Shown: positions 39,470-49,583 of the stretch, one piece after another | How positions within the stretch are numbered: position 1 is the first letter of the stretch | Layout: each line of letters begins with the position of its first letter | DNA from: Oxalobacter aliiformigenes | GTDB taxonomy: Bacteria; Pseudomonadota; Gammaproteobacteria; Burkholderiales; Burkholderiaceae_D | Direction: 5' to 3' | NCBI RefSeq assembly: GCF_027116575.1 | Contig: NZ_CP098252.1 | Span: forward strand, 1,984,001-2,048,000 | Length of the DNA: 64,000 bases | Program-made: the position numbers and the translations under genes | Notes under the pieces: generated by a model | The model's database searches: none | Told to the model about the DNA's origin: nothing | Seen by the model: the letters and a program-made list of their open reading frames with translations, nothing else

Positions 39470-40486
39470 TTAATTGAATTGTTTCAGGAAGCGCAAATCG
39501 CCTTCATAAAACAGTCTCAGATCGTTAATGCCATAACGTAACATCGTCAGTCTTTCCAGACCGGAACCGAATGCGAAACCGATATATTGTTCCGAATCAA
39601 TCCCCATGTTTTTCAGTACATTGGGATGAACCTGGCCTGAACCGGAAACTTCCAGCCACTTTCCTTTCAGGGGACCGGAGCCGAAAGCGATATCGATCTC
39701 GGCAGACGGCTCGGTAAACGGAAAATAGGAGGGCCGGAAACGGACCTGAAGATTGTCTGTTTCGAAAAAGGCACGCACGAAATTCAGATAGACGCCCTTG
39801 AGATCGGCGAAACTGATATTTTTATCAATCCACAGACCTTCCACCTGATGAAACATCGGTGAATGGGTTGCGTCGCTGTCCACACGATACGTCCGTCCCG
39901 GAGCGATAACCTTCACGGGCAATTCATGAGAACGGGCATAACGGACCTGCATCGGACTGGTATGTGTGCGCAACAACAACGGTTTGCCCCGGGAATCATT
40001 GCCCTCGATATAGAAAGTGTCCTGCATGGAACGGGCCGGGTGGTTTTCCGGGCTGTTCAAGGCAGTGAAATTGGTCCAGTCCGTTTCGATCTCAGGCCCG
40101 TCAGCAACATCAAAACCGATGGAACCGAAAATTCTTTCAATACGCTCCCAGGTTCTCATGACAGGATGAATCCCCCCCCGGCGCCTTCCACGTCCGGGCA
40201 ATGTCACGTCAATTGCCTCGGCATTCAGTCTCGCCTGAAGTTTTTCATTCGCCAGCTCCTGTCGCCTTGCATTCAAGGCACCTTCAATCTGGGTTTTAGC
40301 CGCATTGATCATGGCGCCCTGCGTTTTCCGTTGGTCGGGTTCCATTTTCCCGAGCATTTTCATCTGTGCGGTAATCAACCCTGTCTTGCCGAGATATTTC
40401 GCTTTGGCATTTTCAAGCGAAACCGGGTCGGTAGCCCCCAGGAAATCCTGCTTTGCCAAAGAAATCAACTGTTCTAACGAATCCAT
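39470..40486 (-). CDS. pheS: Phenylalanyl-tRNA synthetase alpha subunit
   Basis: PheS is the catalytic subunit of the alpha2-beta2 synthetase. From the ATG at 40486 (AGGAA 9 nt upstream) it has 338 residues starting [21 protein letters not shown] coiled-coil N-terminus is followed by the class II core: [20 protein letters not shown], the [20 protein letters not shown] motif 2 region and [18 protein letters not shown] motif 3. The frame can be extended upstream by 25 codons, but that runs through a terminator hairpin. It is 40 nt upstream of pheT. Confidence 0.97.
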   Translation of the reverse strand: MDSLEQLISLAKQDFLGATDPVSLENAKAKYLGKTGLITAQMKMLGKMEPDQRKTQGAMINAAKTQIEGALNARRQELANEKLQARLNAEAIDVTLPGRGRRRGGIHPVMRTWERIERIFGSIGFDVADGPEIETDWTNFTALNSPENHPARSMQDTFYIEGNDSRGKPLLLRTHTSPMQVRYARSHELPVKVIAPGRTYRVDSDATHSPMFHQVEGLWIDKNISFADLKGVYLNFVRAFFETDNLQVRFRPSYFPFTEPSAEIDIAFGSGPLKGKWLEVSGSGQVHPNVLKNMGIDSEQYIGFAFGSGLERLTMLRYGINDLRLFYEGDLRFLKQFN

Positions 40487-40511
40487 GCCACTTGTTCCTG
40501 TCAGACAACAG

Positions 40512-40552
40512 AAAAAATAAAAAAGCGGGGCAAGTCTAATCCTTGCCCCGCT
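40512..40552 (-). terminator. Terminator or attenuator between rplT and pheS
   Basis: On the minus strand AGCGGGGCAAG and CTTGCCCCGCT (40552-40524) pair perfectly around a 7-base loop, followed by TTTTTTATTTTTT. E. coli has a Phe-codon attenuator at the same place. No Phe-rich leader peptide with a ribosome site is visible here, so an attenuation role is inference. Confidence 0.85.
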
Positions 40553-40577
40553 CCGCTCCATGCATACTGCAAGACGA

Positions 40578-40937
40578 TCAAGCCGCGATAGCAGCCTTAA
40601 CCTGATTGACGATTGCAGCGAAAGCAGGTTTGTCTGCGACAGCCATATCGGCCAGTACCTTGCGGTCCAGTTCGATAGCGGCTTTCTTCAGACCATTCAT
40701 AAACACGCTGTAAGACATTCCCAGTTCACGGGTCGCAGCGTTGATACGGGTGATCCACAAAGCGCGAAATACCCGTTTTTTGTTACGACGGTCACGATAG
40801 GCGTACTGGCCCGCCTTCATGACGGCTTCTTTTGCTACACGATAAACCGAGCTGCGACGACCACGATAACCTTTGGCTTCAGCAAGCAGTTTTTTATGAC
40901 GGGCCCGTGCGGTGACCCCACGTTTTACTCTGGACAT
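40578..40937 (-). CDS. rplT: 50S ribosomal protein L20
   Basis: L20 is an early assembly protein of the large subunit. The 119-residue basic product begins [20 protein letters not shown]. It continues with [20 protein letters not shown] and [20 protein letters not shown], the family core. It follows rpmI by 29 nt and precedes the pheS terminator. Confidence 0.98.
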   Translation of the reverse strand: MSRVKRGVTARARHKKLLAEAKGYRGRRSSVYRVAKEAVMKAGQYAYRDRRNKKRVFRALWITRINAATRELGMSYSVFMNGLKKAAIELDRKVLADMAVADKPAFAAIVNQVKAAIAA

Positions 40938-40966
40938 ATTCTTTCCTTGTTATTCGTGTTGAAGGA

Positions 40967-41164
40967 TCAGGCGCTTGGCATCATACGCAATACGGATGCG
41001 ACATCGCTTGCATTGACATTGGTCATTCCGCGCAACTGGCGTTTGACTTTGGTGGTTTTCTTGGTCAGGATATGACGCTTGAAGGCTTGTGCGCACTTCA
41101 CCGTACCACCCGGACGAACGCGAAAACGTTTTTTCGCGCTGCTTTTGGTTTTCATTTTTGGCAT
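40967..41164 (-). CDS. rpmI: 50S ribosomal protein L35
   Basis: L35 is a small basic protein of the large subunit. The 65-residue product reads [20 protein letters not shown] and ends with the [17 protein letters not shown] stretch. It lies between infC and rplT in the universal order. A structured 146-nt spacer precedes it. Confidence 0.98.
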   Translation of the reverse strand: MPKMKTKSSAKKRFRVRPGGTVKCAQAFKRHILTKKTTKVKRQLRGMTNVNASDVASVLRMMPSA

Positions 41165-41310
41165 ATAACTTTCCGTCCTTTCGGACAGCTCCTTTTTAAT
41201 ATGATCGCAGGTGACAGCACTCCTGCTGCACTTGTATGCCTGCTCACACTTGTTTTACAGCGGAGACCCGCTGCTCTTTTCCCGTCGCCTGACGACGACA
41301 GGAACAGATC
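41165..41310 (-). promoter_or_regulatory. Structured spacer between infC and rpmI, possible L20 operator
   Basis: The 146-nt spacer on the minus strand contains several small hairpins, including GCTGTCCGAAAGGACGG next to the rpmI ribosome site. In E. coli L20 represses rpmI-rplT by binding a pseudoknot in this same interval. Function here is inferred from position and structure only. Confidence 0.35.
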
Positions 41311-41832
41311 CTATTTTTTCTTTTTCGGCGCCAGCACCATCACCATCTGGCGCCCTTCCATTTTCGGGAACTGCTCAACCTGGCCATAAGGCTCCAGATC
41401 CTGCTTCAACCGTTCCAGCATCCGGAAACCAATATCCTGATGAGCCATTTCACGACCCCGGAAACGCAACGTGATCTTGCATTTGTCACCGTCTTCCAGG
41501 AATTTGACCAGATTGCGCAGCTTGATATTGTAATCTCCCTCATCCGTTCCCGGACGGAATTTGATTTCCTTGACGGAAATCACCTTCTGTTTCAGCTTCG
41601 CCTCATGAGCTTTCTTCTGTTCGGCATATTTGAACTTGCCGTAATCCATGAGACGACACACCGGCGGACGCGCATTCGGTGCAATTTCAACCAGATCCAC
41701 ATCCGCTTCTTCAGCCAGCCGGAAAGCTTCCTGAAGACTGACAATACCAATCTGCTCATTATCCACGCCCAACAGACGTACTTCCTGAGCCGTAATTTCG
41801 CCATTGATGCGATGAGACTTATCAGTAGCTAT
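41311..41832 (-). CDS. infC: Translation initiation factor IF-3, starting at ATA
   Basis: IF-3 keeps the ribosomal subunits apart and checks the start codon. Read from a usual start codon the frame gives only 153 residues and lacks the family N-terminus. Reading on upstream gives [20 protein letters not shown], the expected IF-3 start. It begins at ATA (41832-41830), 5 nt after AGGGAG (41843-41838). The full product is 173 residues, with [18 protein letters not shown] and the C-terminal [19 protein letters not shown] rare start codon is known to let IF-3 regulate itself. It follows thrS by 41 nt. Confidence 0.95.
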   Translation of the reverse strand: MATDKSHRINGEITAQEVRLLGVDNEQIGIVSLQEAFRLAEEADVDLVEIAPNARPPVCRLMDYGKFKYAEQKKAHEAKLKQKVISVKEIKFRPGTDEGDYNIKLRNLVKFLEDGDKCKITLRFRGREMAHQDIGFRMLERLKQDLEPYGQVEQFPKMEGRQMVMVLAPKKKK

Positions 41833-41873
41833 GTTGACTCCCTGCTTATCAAGTTATGCTGTTCATAACGGAT

Positions 41874-43781
41874 TTACTGCCTGGCCCTGATCTCGTTTTC
41901 CATTCGGACCATCAATTCATCCAAAGCCATGGCGCCCAGATCGACACCGCCACGGGCACGAACAGCGACAGTATTTCCATTTTTCTCCTTATCTCCCACG
42001 ATCAGCAGATAAGGCACTTTATTTACAGAATGATCGCGTATTTTATAGGTAATCTTTTCGTTTCGCAAATCGGCTTCAACCCGGAAACCGGCCTTTTTCA
42101 TCGTTTCGACAACACTTCTTGCATATTCTGCCTGACCATCCGAAATATTCAGGACGACGGCATGTACCGGAGCCAGCCACAAGGGCATCGCACCGGCATG
42201 ATTTTCAATCAGAATGCCGATGAACCGCTCCAGCGAGCCCAGAATGGCCCGGTGAATCATAACCGGAATCTTGCGGGTATTGTCTTCAGCGACATATTCG
42301 GCCCCAAGTCTTGTCGGCATGGAAAAATCGACCTGAATGGTACCGCATTGCCACATCCGGCCAATGGCATCTCTCAAGGTATACTCGATTTTCGGCCCGT
42401 AAAAGGCACCATCCCCCGGAGACAGTTCGAATTCACATCCGGAACGTCTCAGCGACTCGATCAGTGCGTTTTCCGCCTTGTCCCAGGCTTCGTCCGATCC
42501 CACCCGTTTTTCCGGACGGGTCGCGACCTTGTAAATGATATCGGTGAACCCGAAATCCTTATAGACCTTTTTCAACAGATCGGTGAATGCGACACACTCA
42601 TCCAGAATCTGGTCTTCCGTACAGAAAATATGCCCGTCATCCTGCGTGAATCCCCTGACACGCATCATGCCATGAAGAGATCCGGAAGGTTCATTGCGAT
42701 GGCACTGGCCGAATTCTCCATACCGGAGCGGCAATTCACGATAGGAATGCAGGCTGGAACGATAAATCTGGACATGTCCCGGACAATTCATCGGCTTGAT
42801 GGCATAAACACGATTTTCCGACTCCGTCGTAAACATGTTTTCCTTGTAATTGTCCCAGTGCCCCGATTTTTCCCACAGGGAACGATCCAGAATTTGCGGG
42901 CCTTTCACTTCCTGATAGCCATTATCCCGATAGACCTTGCGCATATATTGTTCGACTTGCTGCCAGATCGTCCATCCCTTGGCGTGCCAGAAAACAAGTC
43001 CGGGAGCTTCATCCTGAAAATGGAACAGATCAAGAGCACGCCCCAGACGACGGTGATCACGTTTTTCGGCTTCTTCAAGCATGTGAAGATAAGCATCCTG
43101 ATCTTCCTTCTTCGCCCAGGCAGTGCCATAAATACGCTGAAGCATTTCATTTTTGGAGTCACCCCGCCAGTACGCTCCGGCAACCCGCATCAGCTTGAAC
43201 ACTTTCAGCTTGCCGTTCGCCGGTACATGAGGGCCCCGACACAGATCGGTGAAATCACCGCTTGTATAAAGAGAGACCTCCTCATTTTGGGGAATCGATT
43301 CGATGATTTCCGCCTTGTAATCTTCTCCGATCGACTTGAAGTAGGCCACTGCCTCATCTCTCGGCAACACCTTGCGGATGACGGTTTCATTCTTGCGGGC
43401 AAGCTCCGTCATTTTCTTTTCGATCGCCTGCAAATCTTCCGGAGTAAAGGGACGTTTATAGGAAAAATCGTAGTAAAAACCGTTTTCAATGACCGGCCCG
43501 ATCGTCACCTGGGCATCCGGGAACAACTGTTTGACTGCATAAGCCAGCAAATGGGCCGTCGAGTGACGCAAAATATCGACTCCATCGGAATCCCGATCGG
43601 TAATGATCGACAGATCGGCATCCCTGTCGATGACATAGGAAGTATCGACCAGTTTATTGTCCACCTTACCTGCCAGGGCCGCCTTGGCCAAACCGCTACC
43701 GATAGAGGATGCCACTTCCGCAACCGTTACCGGCTTGCTGAATTCCCGTTTCGAACCGTCGGGAAGCCGAACTGAAATCAT
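41874..43781 (-). CDS. thrS: Threonyl-tRNA synthetase
   Basis: ThrS charges tRNA-Thr and edits serine. From the ATG at 43781 (GGAG 6 nt upstream) it has 635 residues beginning [20 protein letters not shown], the TGS domain. The editing domain has [19 protein letters not shown]. The class II core has the zinc ligands in [21 protein letters not shown] and PVHAVVLNI. It heads the thrS-infC-rpmI-rplT-pheS-pheT-ihfA-merR operon. A GATAAAATATTATA stretch about 130 nt upstream on the minus strand may be its -10 region. An upstream extension of 28 codons is not used. Confidence 0.97.
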   Translation of the reverse strand: MISVRLPDGSKREFSKPVTVAEVASSIGSGLAKAALAGKVDNKLVDTSYVIDRDADLSIITDRDSDGVDILRHSTAHLLAYAVKQLFPDAQVTIGPVIENGFYYDFSYKRPFTPEDLQAIEKKMTELARKNETVIRKVLPRDEAVAYFKSIGEDYKAEIIESIPQNEEVSLYTSGDFTDLCRGPHVPANGKLKVFKLMRVAGAYWRGDSKNEMLQRIYGTAWAKKEDQDAYLHMLEEAEKRDHRRLGRALDLFHFQDEAPGLVFWHAKGWTIWQQVEQYMRKVYRDNGYQEVKGPQILDRSLWEKSGHWDNYKENMFTTESENRVYAIKPMNCPGHVQIYRSSLHSYRELPLRYGEFGQCHRNEPSGSLHGMMRVRGFTQDDGHIFCTEDQILDECVAFTDLLKKVYKDFGFTDIIYKVATRPEKRVGSDEAWDKAENALIESLRRSGCEFELSPGDGAFYGPKIEYTLRDAIGRMWQCGTIQVDFSMPTRLGAEYVAEDNTRKIPVMIHRAILGSLERFIGILIENHAGAMPLWLAPVHAVVLNISDGQAEYARSVVETMKKAGFRVEADLRNEKITYKIRDHSVNKVPYLLIVGDKEKNGNTVAVRARGGVDLGAMALDELMVRMENEIRARQ

Positions 43782-44824
43782 CTTGATCTCCAAAACCAAC
43801 ACAAAAAGACGGCCCACGACCGCCTGCTCACAAAGAAAAAACGCGGAACGGCAACATCCGGACAATCCGGAGATACAGACAAGACACCCGTCCGCGAGAA
43901 ATATAATATTTTATCGCATTTGGCCCCAAACGGAGCACAAAGAGAAACGAAAAGCCCGAAACCCGCCACAATCCGGACCGAAACCGGATAAAAACACCAT
44001 CTGACGGAAAAACGGAATGGATGAATACGCACCGGCCATCCCCCGCAAACACACATGACCGCCATGACGGAACCATCCACACCGCCCCGCCATTCGACAC
44101 ATGCACCAACCCGTACATCCATCGCACGCGCCCATCCGCATGCCCTCTGGCTATGGCTATGGTTATGGCTATGGTTTGGTTCACGAAGCATGGCACCGTC
44201 ACCCGACCCGCCATGCACGGGAAACCGGACCGCCCCGGGATACGATCCGTGCAACCGAACCATCACGAACCGCAAGTCCGCATCCAGGATTTCAGGATAG
44301 CCTGAAACAACCGGCTGACCCCGTCTCCGGCAATACGGCAAGAAAAAGCCGGTTCACCCGGAACGCTTTCCGGAATTTTGCCCGCAACCCATTGTGTATG
44401 GGCCATAAATGGCAACAGACAGCACGGAAGAAAACGGCATGGTGCGCCTGCGGCCGGAAAGGAAAAGAGACACCCCCCCACAAGGAGTGGTGGAAAAAGA
44501 CAGAAAAAAGCCCGGGTGGCGGAACCATTCGAAGTGTTGTGTGAAAAACACACCGGCAGAAGCCGGCCAATATCCGGGAAAAAGTATTAGCGGACCTGAC
44601 CTTGTCTGCCGATACCACAGAAAGTACCGCCAACTCTATCAGAAATCAGGGAAAAACAGAAACGTCCCGGCGGCCTCCCGCCATGAACGTCCCCCGCATC
44701 CCGAGAAAGCTTGAAGAAAAAACACAATAAAAACAACATCCTGCAAATACATGACGTCCATTAATACTTTTTAACAGACTCAGGTTGCCGGAGAGAGCCG
44801 GCCAAACAATTAAAGAGGACGCAA
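43782..44824. other. 1.04-kb gap between thrS and the autotransporter, no supported gene
   Basis: This stretch has higher C content and different base use from its flanks. It contains several short open frames, none with a recognisable family. The left end must hold the thrS promoter and leader. The right end holds the autotransporter promoter and ribosome site (GAGGAC before ATG 44825), with a small GCCGG/CCGGC hairpin just upstream. A short GGCTAT repeat lies in the middle. It may be a decayed coding region, but I cannot name one. Confidence 0.5.
44149..44172 (+). repeat. Short tandem GG(C/T)TAT repeat
   Basis: Four consecutive 6-base units (ggctat, ggctat, ggttat, ggctat) lie in the gap before the autotransporter. 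They are too few and too imperfect to prove slippage-driven variation. Confidence 0.6.
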
Positions 44825-47800
44825 ATGAACAGGATATTCAAGGTAGTGTGGAACGAAATACGTGGTTCCTGGATGGTATGCGACGAGAACCGGGTAGCAC
44901 GGGGCAAGACGAAAAGCGTCAAGGCAGCCGTTGTGGTAGCGTCTGTTGCGGCCATGATGGGATTGTCCGGCATGGCAATGGCTCAGGAACAGACCGTTAC
45001 GAAAAAAATGGTCGAAAATGAAACCTTTGAAAACATCAATAAAACAGAAACCTCCAATTATCCATTACAGGCGATAGTATCTGCCACAAACGCGGATGCT
45101 TCCGCCTTGACAGTCAGTGGCTCCACATTTCAAAACAACCGGATGACGCTGGACAGTACCAGTGGCAATCCGGCAGCTGTGGCCGTGGCGGCGTCAGGTA
45201 TCGATGTAACGGTCAGCGGCTCGACCTTTACAAACAATGCCGTGTCGGTGGCAGCGGGCGGCAGTGACGGCAACGGTATTTACGGGTCCGCGATAGGTGT
45301 CAATACAGGCAACCTGACAGTGACGGGATCGAACTTTACGGGAAATACCGCCAGCAGCAAACGCCAGACACAAGGTTCGGCCATTTATCAGTCGGCCGGG
45401 CAAATCAATATCTCCGGTTCGGATTTTGTGAACAATGCCGGTAATTCGGCAGCTGGCGGTAACGTCACGGGAGGCGCCGTTTCGCTCTGGGGTGTCAGCG
45501 GCACGATTGACAATGCGCGCTTTGAAGGCAACACCGCATCCATTGAAAACGTCAGTGTGAGTGATGAAGCGGTATATGGCGGTGCGGTATATACCCGAAG
45601 CGGCATATGGGGCGGAGAAAAAAACACGCAGTTGACGGTTTCGAATTCAACGTTCACAGAAAACAGGGCGACAGGCAGTGCGGATGCAAAAGGCGGCGCG
45701 ATTTACGCCAAGGGTGACCCGGACAGCGATTTCAGCCACGCACTGAACGTGGAAAACAGCACGTTTGAAAAGAACCATGCCGATACGCAAGGTGGCGCAA
45801 TCTATGCACTGGATACGACCACAACCATCAGCGGGAAATCATCCTTTACCGGCAATACGGCTCAAAACGGCGGTGCCATCTACAATGACAAGGGTACACT
45901 CGTGGTCCAAGACGGCGTCAAATTCCAAGAAAATTTCTCAACTGCACAAAACTACGGCGGCGGTGCGATCTACAACAACGGAGGCAATATCACGATCGGT
46001 AACGATGTGCAATTTGTCGGGAACGGGCTGAACCAACCAGTAACGGATTCAGATAATCGCGAGATGCGTTCGGCAGGCGGTGCGATTGCCTCATGGAATG
46101 CAGGTTCTCTTGAAATCGGTGAAAACGTCGTCTTTGAAAACAATGGCTATAATTCATCGGGTAATGCTGCATGGGCCTCCGGTGGCGCCATTTATCTGGA
46201 TACAGATGGTACCAAAGTAACGGAAATGAACATCGGTACCGGTACCCGCTTTTCAGGCAATGTAGCCGGCTCTCTGGGTGGCGCGATTTATGCCGGAGAT
46301 TCCAAAACGGAAATCTCGGGAACGACTTTTGAAAACAACAAGGCGGGCAATTGGGGCGGTGCCGTGTTTGCCGGCCAATACTTTGTACTCAACGATCACA
46401 GTGTGACGATTTCCGGTTCGCAATTCAACGGGAATGAAGCCGGAAATTACGGTGGCGCCATCGCTTCGCAATACACGGTACTGAACGTGAAAGATACGGT
46501 GTTTAGCGATAACAAGGCGGGTATTGATGGCGGCGCACTGCATATCACCGGTAGTGAAGAAGCAGGATATGCAGCGTCGGCAACTATTGAGAATGTCCGT
46601 TTTGATCATAATGTCGCCGGAAACAACGGCGGTGCCATTTACAATACCGCCAACAGCGAAATCACCTTTACCGGGACCAACACATTCAGTGGCAATACCG
46701 CCAATGGCATTGCCAACGACATCCACAATGCCGGCACGATCACAGTCGCATCCGGGACGACCACACTGGACGGTGGCATTACCGGTGACGGTACAGTCGA
46801 TATTGACGGAGGCAAACTGGTCGCCCCGACCATCCACGCCAATGCCAACGCCATCAACCTGAAATCCGGCACCTTGCAAACCGGCTCGGAACAGGTCATG
46901 AAAACCGGTCTGAATGCGGAAGGAACGATAACCGATGCAAGCGGCCTGAAAGAAGATGCCAAAGTAGCATACACCGGCGGCGAACTGGCGTTGACCGACG
47001 CGAAATACAATCTGGACTATGCCAAATCGGTCGCCGGATACATCAATAATGATGGTGCGACAGCCGTAACCATGCTGGGTGAGCTGGTCGGACAGACGGG
47101 TCCGGTCACAGTCAGCGATCTGGAGGATACCGGAGTGGTACTGGCGACAGAAGATATCGTCGCCAATGAAGACAACAAGACTGGTCTGGTTATCGGTATC
47201 AAAGATGTCTCCGGACTGGATAATATCAACGGCAACAACTACACCGACGCCGAAACCCACAACAACAATCTGGGTGCCAAAACCCTGACACTGGCAAATG
47301 GCGGCGAAGCAGTACTGGTGACAAGTGGCAAAACGCTGACCCTGATCGGAGACGGAACCGATCTCATCAGGACGGACGACGGCAGCGTGAATGTCGATAT
47401 CGGGCATGACGGCCAGAGCGGGACTCTGAATCTGGGAACCGACAGCGCCGCCAACGGCGGGACATTGAGCGGTACGGTGACGGTCAGTGAAACCGGTACG
47501 GTCAATGTCAATGGTGCGGAATATGGCGTCAATGGCAAGCTCGACGTATCCGGAACTGTCAACGTCAACAATGGCGCAACACTGAACACCGATACCGTGA
47601 CCCTGAATAACAGCGGTACCGTCAATGTAGCCGGCACCATGAAGGCCGATACCCTGACAGCAGCAAAGGAAACAACCATCAACGTCGGCGACAGCACATC
47701 GGCAGGCAGCCTGTCGGCAAGTTCCCTGAGTCTGAACGGCGGCATGATGTTTCTGGATCCGGACTGGAGACCGGGCATCGGTATAGAAGGTGCATCGCGG

Positions 47801-49501
47801 GCAGCATTCGGTTCATTGCCAAACGGGATTGACGGTTCCCTTGTCGTCGGACGGAACTCACTGGCCGTACTGGGCGATACCACAACAGACTGGGCACAAA
47901 ACGAATTCGCCCGGAGCGGAAGAAACTGGGGCCCCGGCGACATCACCGCCGCCCTGGCCATCCAGGCACCCCAGACACTGAGTGCTGCCGATAATGGAGC
48001 CATCGTCGTGGATGGTTCGCTGACGGCACCCTCGCAAACTGTTACGCCAAACAGCGTCAGATTCGCCGACAACTCCATGCTCATCGTCGATGCCGCCGGC
48101 ATCGGCAGTGAAGCCGCGATCACCGGGAATGGTACAAGCCAAGCGACAGTGGCAGACAGCGCCGCCCTGCACATCGCCAACGCCAGAAACGGACAGGAAA
48201 TCGGCATCCTGAGAGGCTTTACTTCCGATAAAGCCATCAATGGCTGGCAGGGAGACAACCTGACCTCCAGTGACGCCATGATCTCCCTGAATGTGACAGA
48301 AGACGGCAGCAACGGCAACGTCACCGTTGCGGCAACCGCCAACAACGCCGCCGACATCTTCCCGGGAGCCATGCCCGTCAGCACCATGAACGCCATCTGG
48401 CAAAACGGCGAAAACGACGTCGATTCTGCCAACGGAGGCATCGCCTTCCTCTCCAGAGCGGCAGACAACCGGTACCTCAATCATCAGGACGCCGTCCGTA
48501 CGATCAATGGCGCCGCCCAGATGGCCGTTGCCGCCGGCGTCCAGCTCTCCAACCTGCAAGCGCTGGACAGCGTCACCGAAGCCCTGGAAAACCATGTCAG
48601 CCTGACCGCCAACACGCAGCAGGCCAATGCGCCACGCCTGCATGACGAAGGCGCCGACCTGTGGGCCGCCATGCTCTACCGGCATGATAGCGGAGACGGC
48701 ATGAAATCGGGAAGCTTCAACGCCGACATCAACAACAACTTCGGCGGCCTCATCGTCGGCAGCGACTACACCTGGAAACTGGCCGGAGACACCCAAACCC
48801 GCGTCGGCGCCGCATTATCCATCGGCAAAGGCGACAGCCACAGCGACGGAGACTACAACTACAGCAAAAACGACTACGACACCTACGGCATCAACCTCTA
48901 TGGCAGCTGGAACAACCGGAACGTCAATATCATGGCGGACATCGGTTACATGAAAGGAGACAACGAAGTCGAACAGCACCTCTCCCAAAACCTCGGCGGC
49001 AAACTGAAAGCCGACGTCGACACCGAAATGTGGACGGCCGGCATCAAGGGAGAATACCGTATCCGGACCAGTGCGCTGGACATCTCCCCCCATCTGGGAG
49101 TACGGTACACCCACCTCAAGACCGACAGCTTCAGCAGCCGCAACACCCTGGGAACCGTCTTCAATACAGACAGCGAAAGCTACAACATCTGGCAGATGCC
49201 ACTTGGCGTCACCCTGAGCAAGGACTACAAGTCCGCCAGCGGCTGGACCATCAAACCGAAATTCGACTTCAGCGTCATCGGAGCGGCCGGAGACACGGAA
49301 GCCGAAACCCGGGTACGGGTACCGGGAGTCAATGCGGCCGACAACGCCAGCGCCGACATGATGGACAGCGTCAGCTTCAGAGGCATCGTCGGCGTGGAAA
49401 TGCAGAAAGACGCCACCAGCGTCGGCCTGTCCGCAGGATACCAGCGATCTGCCACGATGAATTCCACGGGCTTCATGCTGAATATCGGCCATCACTTCTG
49501 A
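44825..49501 (+). CDS. Type V autotransporter with extended signal peptide and Pmp-like FxxN/GGAI repeats
   Basis: The 1558-residue product is a surface or secreted adhesin-like autotransporter. It opens with an extended signal peptide region (MNRIFKVVWNEIRGSWMVCD, residues 1-31) and a hydrophobic core ending AMA at about 53. Residues 95-625 carry about 17 FxxN motifs (e.g. STFEKNHADTQGGAIY) and about 13 GGA(I/V/L) motifs. This is the pattern of chlamydial polymorphic membrane proteins and of right-handed beta-helices. Residues about 700-1270 are Thr/Gly/Asn-rich passenger. Residues about 1290-1558 are a beta-barrel ending FMLNIGHHF with the aromatic terminal residue. The 3' part uses more C-ending codons than the repeat part. 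Ligand unknown. A terminator follows. Confidence 0.93.
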   Translation: MNRIFKVVWNEIRGSWMVCDENRVARGKTKSVKAAVVVASVAAMMGLSGMAMAQEQTVTKKMVENETFENINKTETSNYPLQAIVSATNADASALTVSGSTFQNNRMTLDSTSGNPAAVAVAASGIDVTVSGSTFTNNAVSVAAGGSDGNGIYGSAIGVNTGNLTVTGSNFTGNTASSKRQTQGSAIYQSAGQINISGSDFVNNAGNSAAGGNVTGGAVSLWGVSGTIDNARFEGNTASIENVSVSDEAVYGGAVYTRSGIWGGEKNTQLTVSNSTFTENRATGSADAKGGAIYAKGDPDSDFSHALNVENSTFEKNHADTQGGAIYALDTTTTISGKSSFTGNTAQNGGAIYNDKGTLVVQDGVKFQENFSTAQNYGGGAIYNNGGNITIGNDVQFVGNGLNQPVTDSDNREMRSAGGAIASWNAGSLEIGENVVFENNGYNSSGNAAWASGGAIYLDTDGTKVTEMNIGTGTRFSGNVAGSLGGAIYAGDSKTEISGTTFENNKAGNWGGAVFAGQYFVLNDHSVTISGSQFNGNEAGNYGGAIASQYTVLNVKDTVFSDNKAGIDGGALHITGSEEAGYAASATIENVRFDHNVAGNNGGAIYNTANSEITFTGTNTFSGNTANGIANDIHNAGTITVASGTTTLDGGITGDGTVDIDGGKLVAPTIHANANAINLKSGTLQTGSEQVMKTGLNAEGTITDASGLKEDAKVAYTGGELALTDAKYNLDYAKSVAGYINNDGATAVTMLGELVGQTGPVTVSDLEDTGVVLATEDIVANEDNKTGLVIGIKDVSGLDNINGNNYTDAETHNNNLGAKTLTLANGGEAVLVTSGKTLTLIGDGTDLIRTDDGSVNVDIGHDGQSGTLNLGTDSAANGGTLSGTVTVSETGTVNVNGAEYGVNGKLDVSGTVNVNNGATLNTDTVTLNNSGTVNVAGTMKADTLTAAKETTINVGDSTSAGSLSASSLSLNGGMMFLDPDWRPGIGIEGASRAAFGSLPNGIDGSLVVGRNSLAVLGDTTTDWAQNEFARSGRNWGPGDITAALAIQAPQTLSAADNGAIVVDGSLTAPSQTVTPNSVRFADNSMLIVDAAGIGSEAAITGNGTSQATVADSAALHIANARNGQEIGILRGFTSDKAINGWQGDNLTSSDAMISLNVTEDGSNGNVTVAATANNAADIFPGAMPVSTMNAIWQNGENDVDSANGGIAFLSRAADNRYLNHQDAVRTINGAAQMAVAAGVQLSNLQALDSVTEALENHVSLTANTQQANAPRLHDEGADLWAAMLYRHDSGDGMKSGSFNADINNNFGGLIVGSDYTWKLAGDTQTRVGAALSIGKGDSHSDGDYNYSKNDYDTYGINLYGSWNNRNVNIMADIGYMKGDNEVEQHLSQNLGGKLKADVDTEMWTAGIKGEYRIRTSALDISPHLGVRYTHLKTDSFSSRNTLGTVFNTDSESYNIWQMPLGVTLSKDYKSASGWTIKPKFDFSVIGAAGDTEAETRVRVPGVNAADNASADMMDSVSFRGIVGVEMQKDATSVGLSAGYQRSATMNSTGFMLNIGHHF

Positions 49502-49548
49502 AAAACCATACACGCACGGATTTCCGTCCGGTGCGGGTGGGTTTGCAT

Positions 49549-49583
49549 AAAAAGGGCGCCTCCCGAAAGGGGGCGCCCTTTTT
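49549..49583. terminator. Bidirectional terminator after the autotransporter
   Basis: AAAAAGGGCGCC, an 11-base loop, then GGCGCCCTTTTT form a strong stem. On the minus strand the same stem directly follows the stop of the UvrA fragment, so it can serve both. Confidence 0.88.

Noticed and set aside
41856..43775. 639-codon plus-strand open frame opposite thrS
   Set aside because: It is the antisense shadow of a certain gene, has no family features, and arises from codon bias.
44055..44633. Several short open frames in the gap before the autotransporter
   Set aside because: They overlap on both strands with Pro/His/Arg-rich translations and no motif; they reflect the C-rich composition.
46253..48796. 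Three long minus-strand open frames opposite the autotransporter
   Set aside because: They mirror the repetitive, low-complexity passenger. The protein sequences are Val/Gly- or Ser/Pro-rich without motifs.
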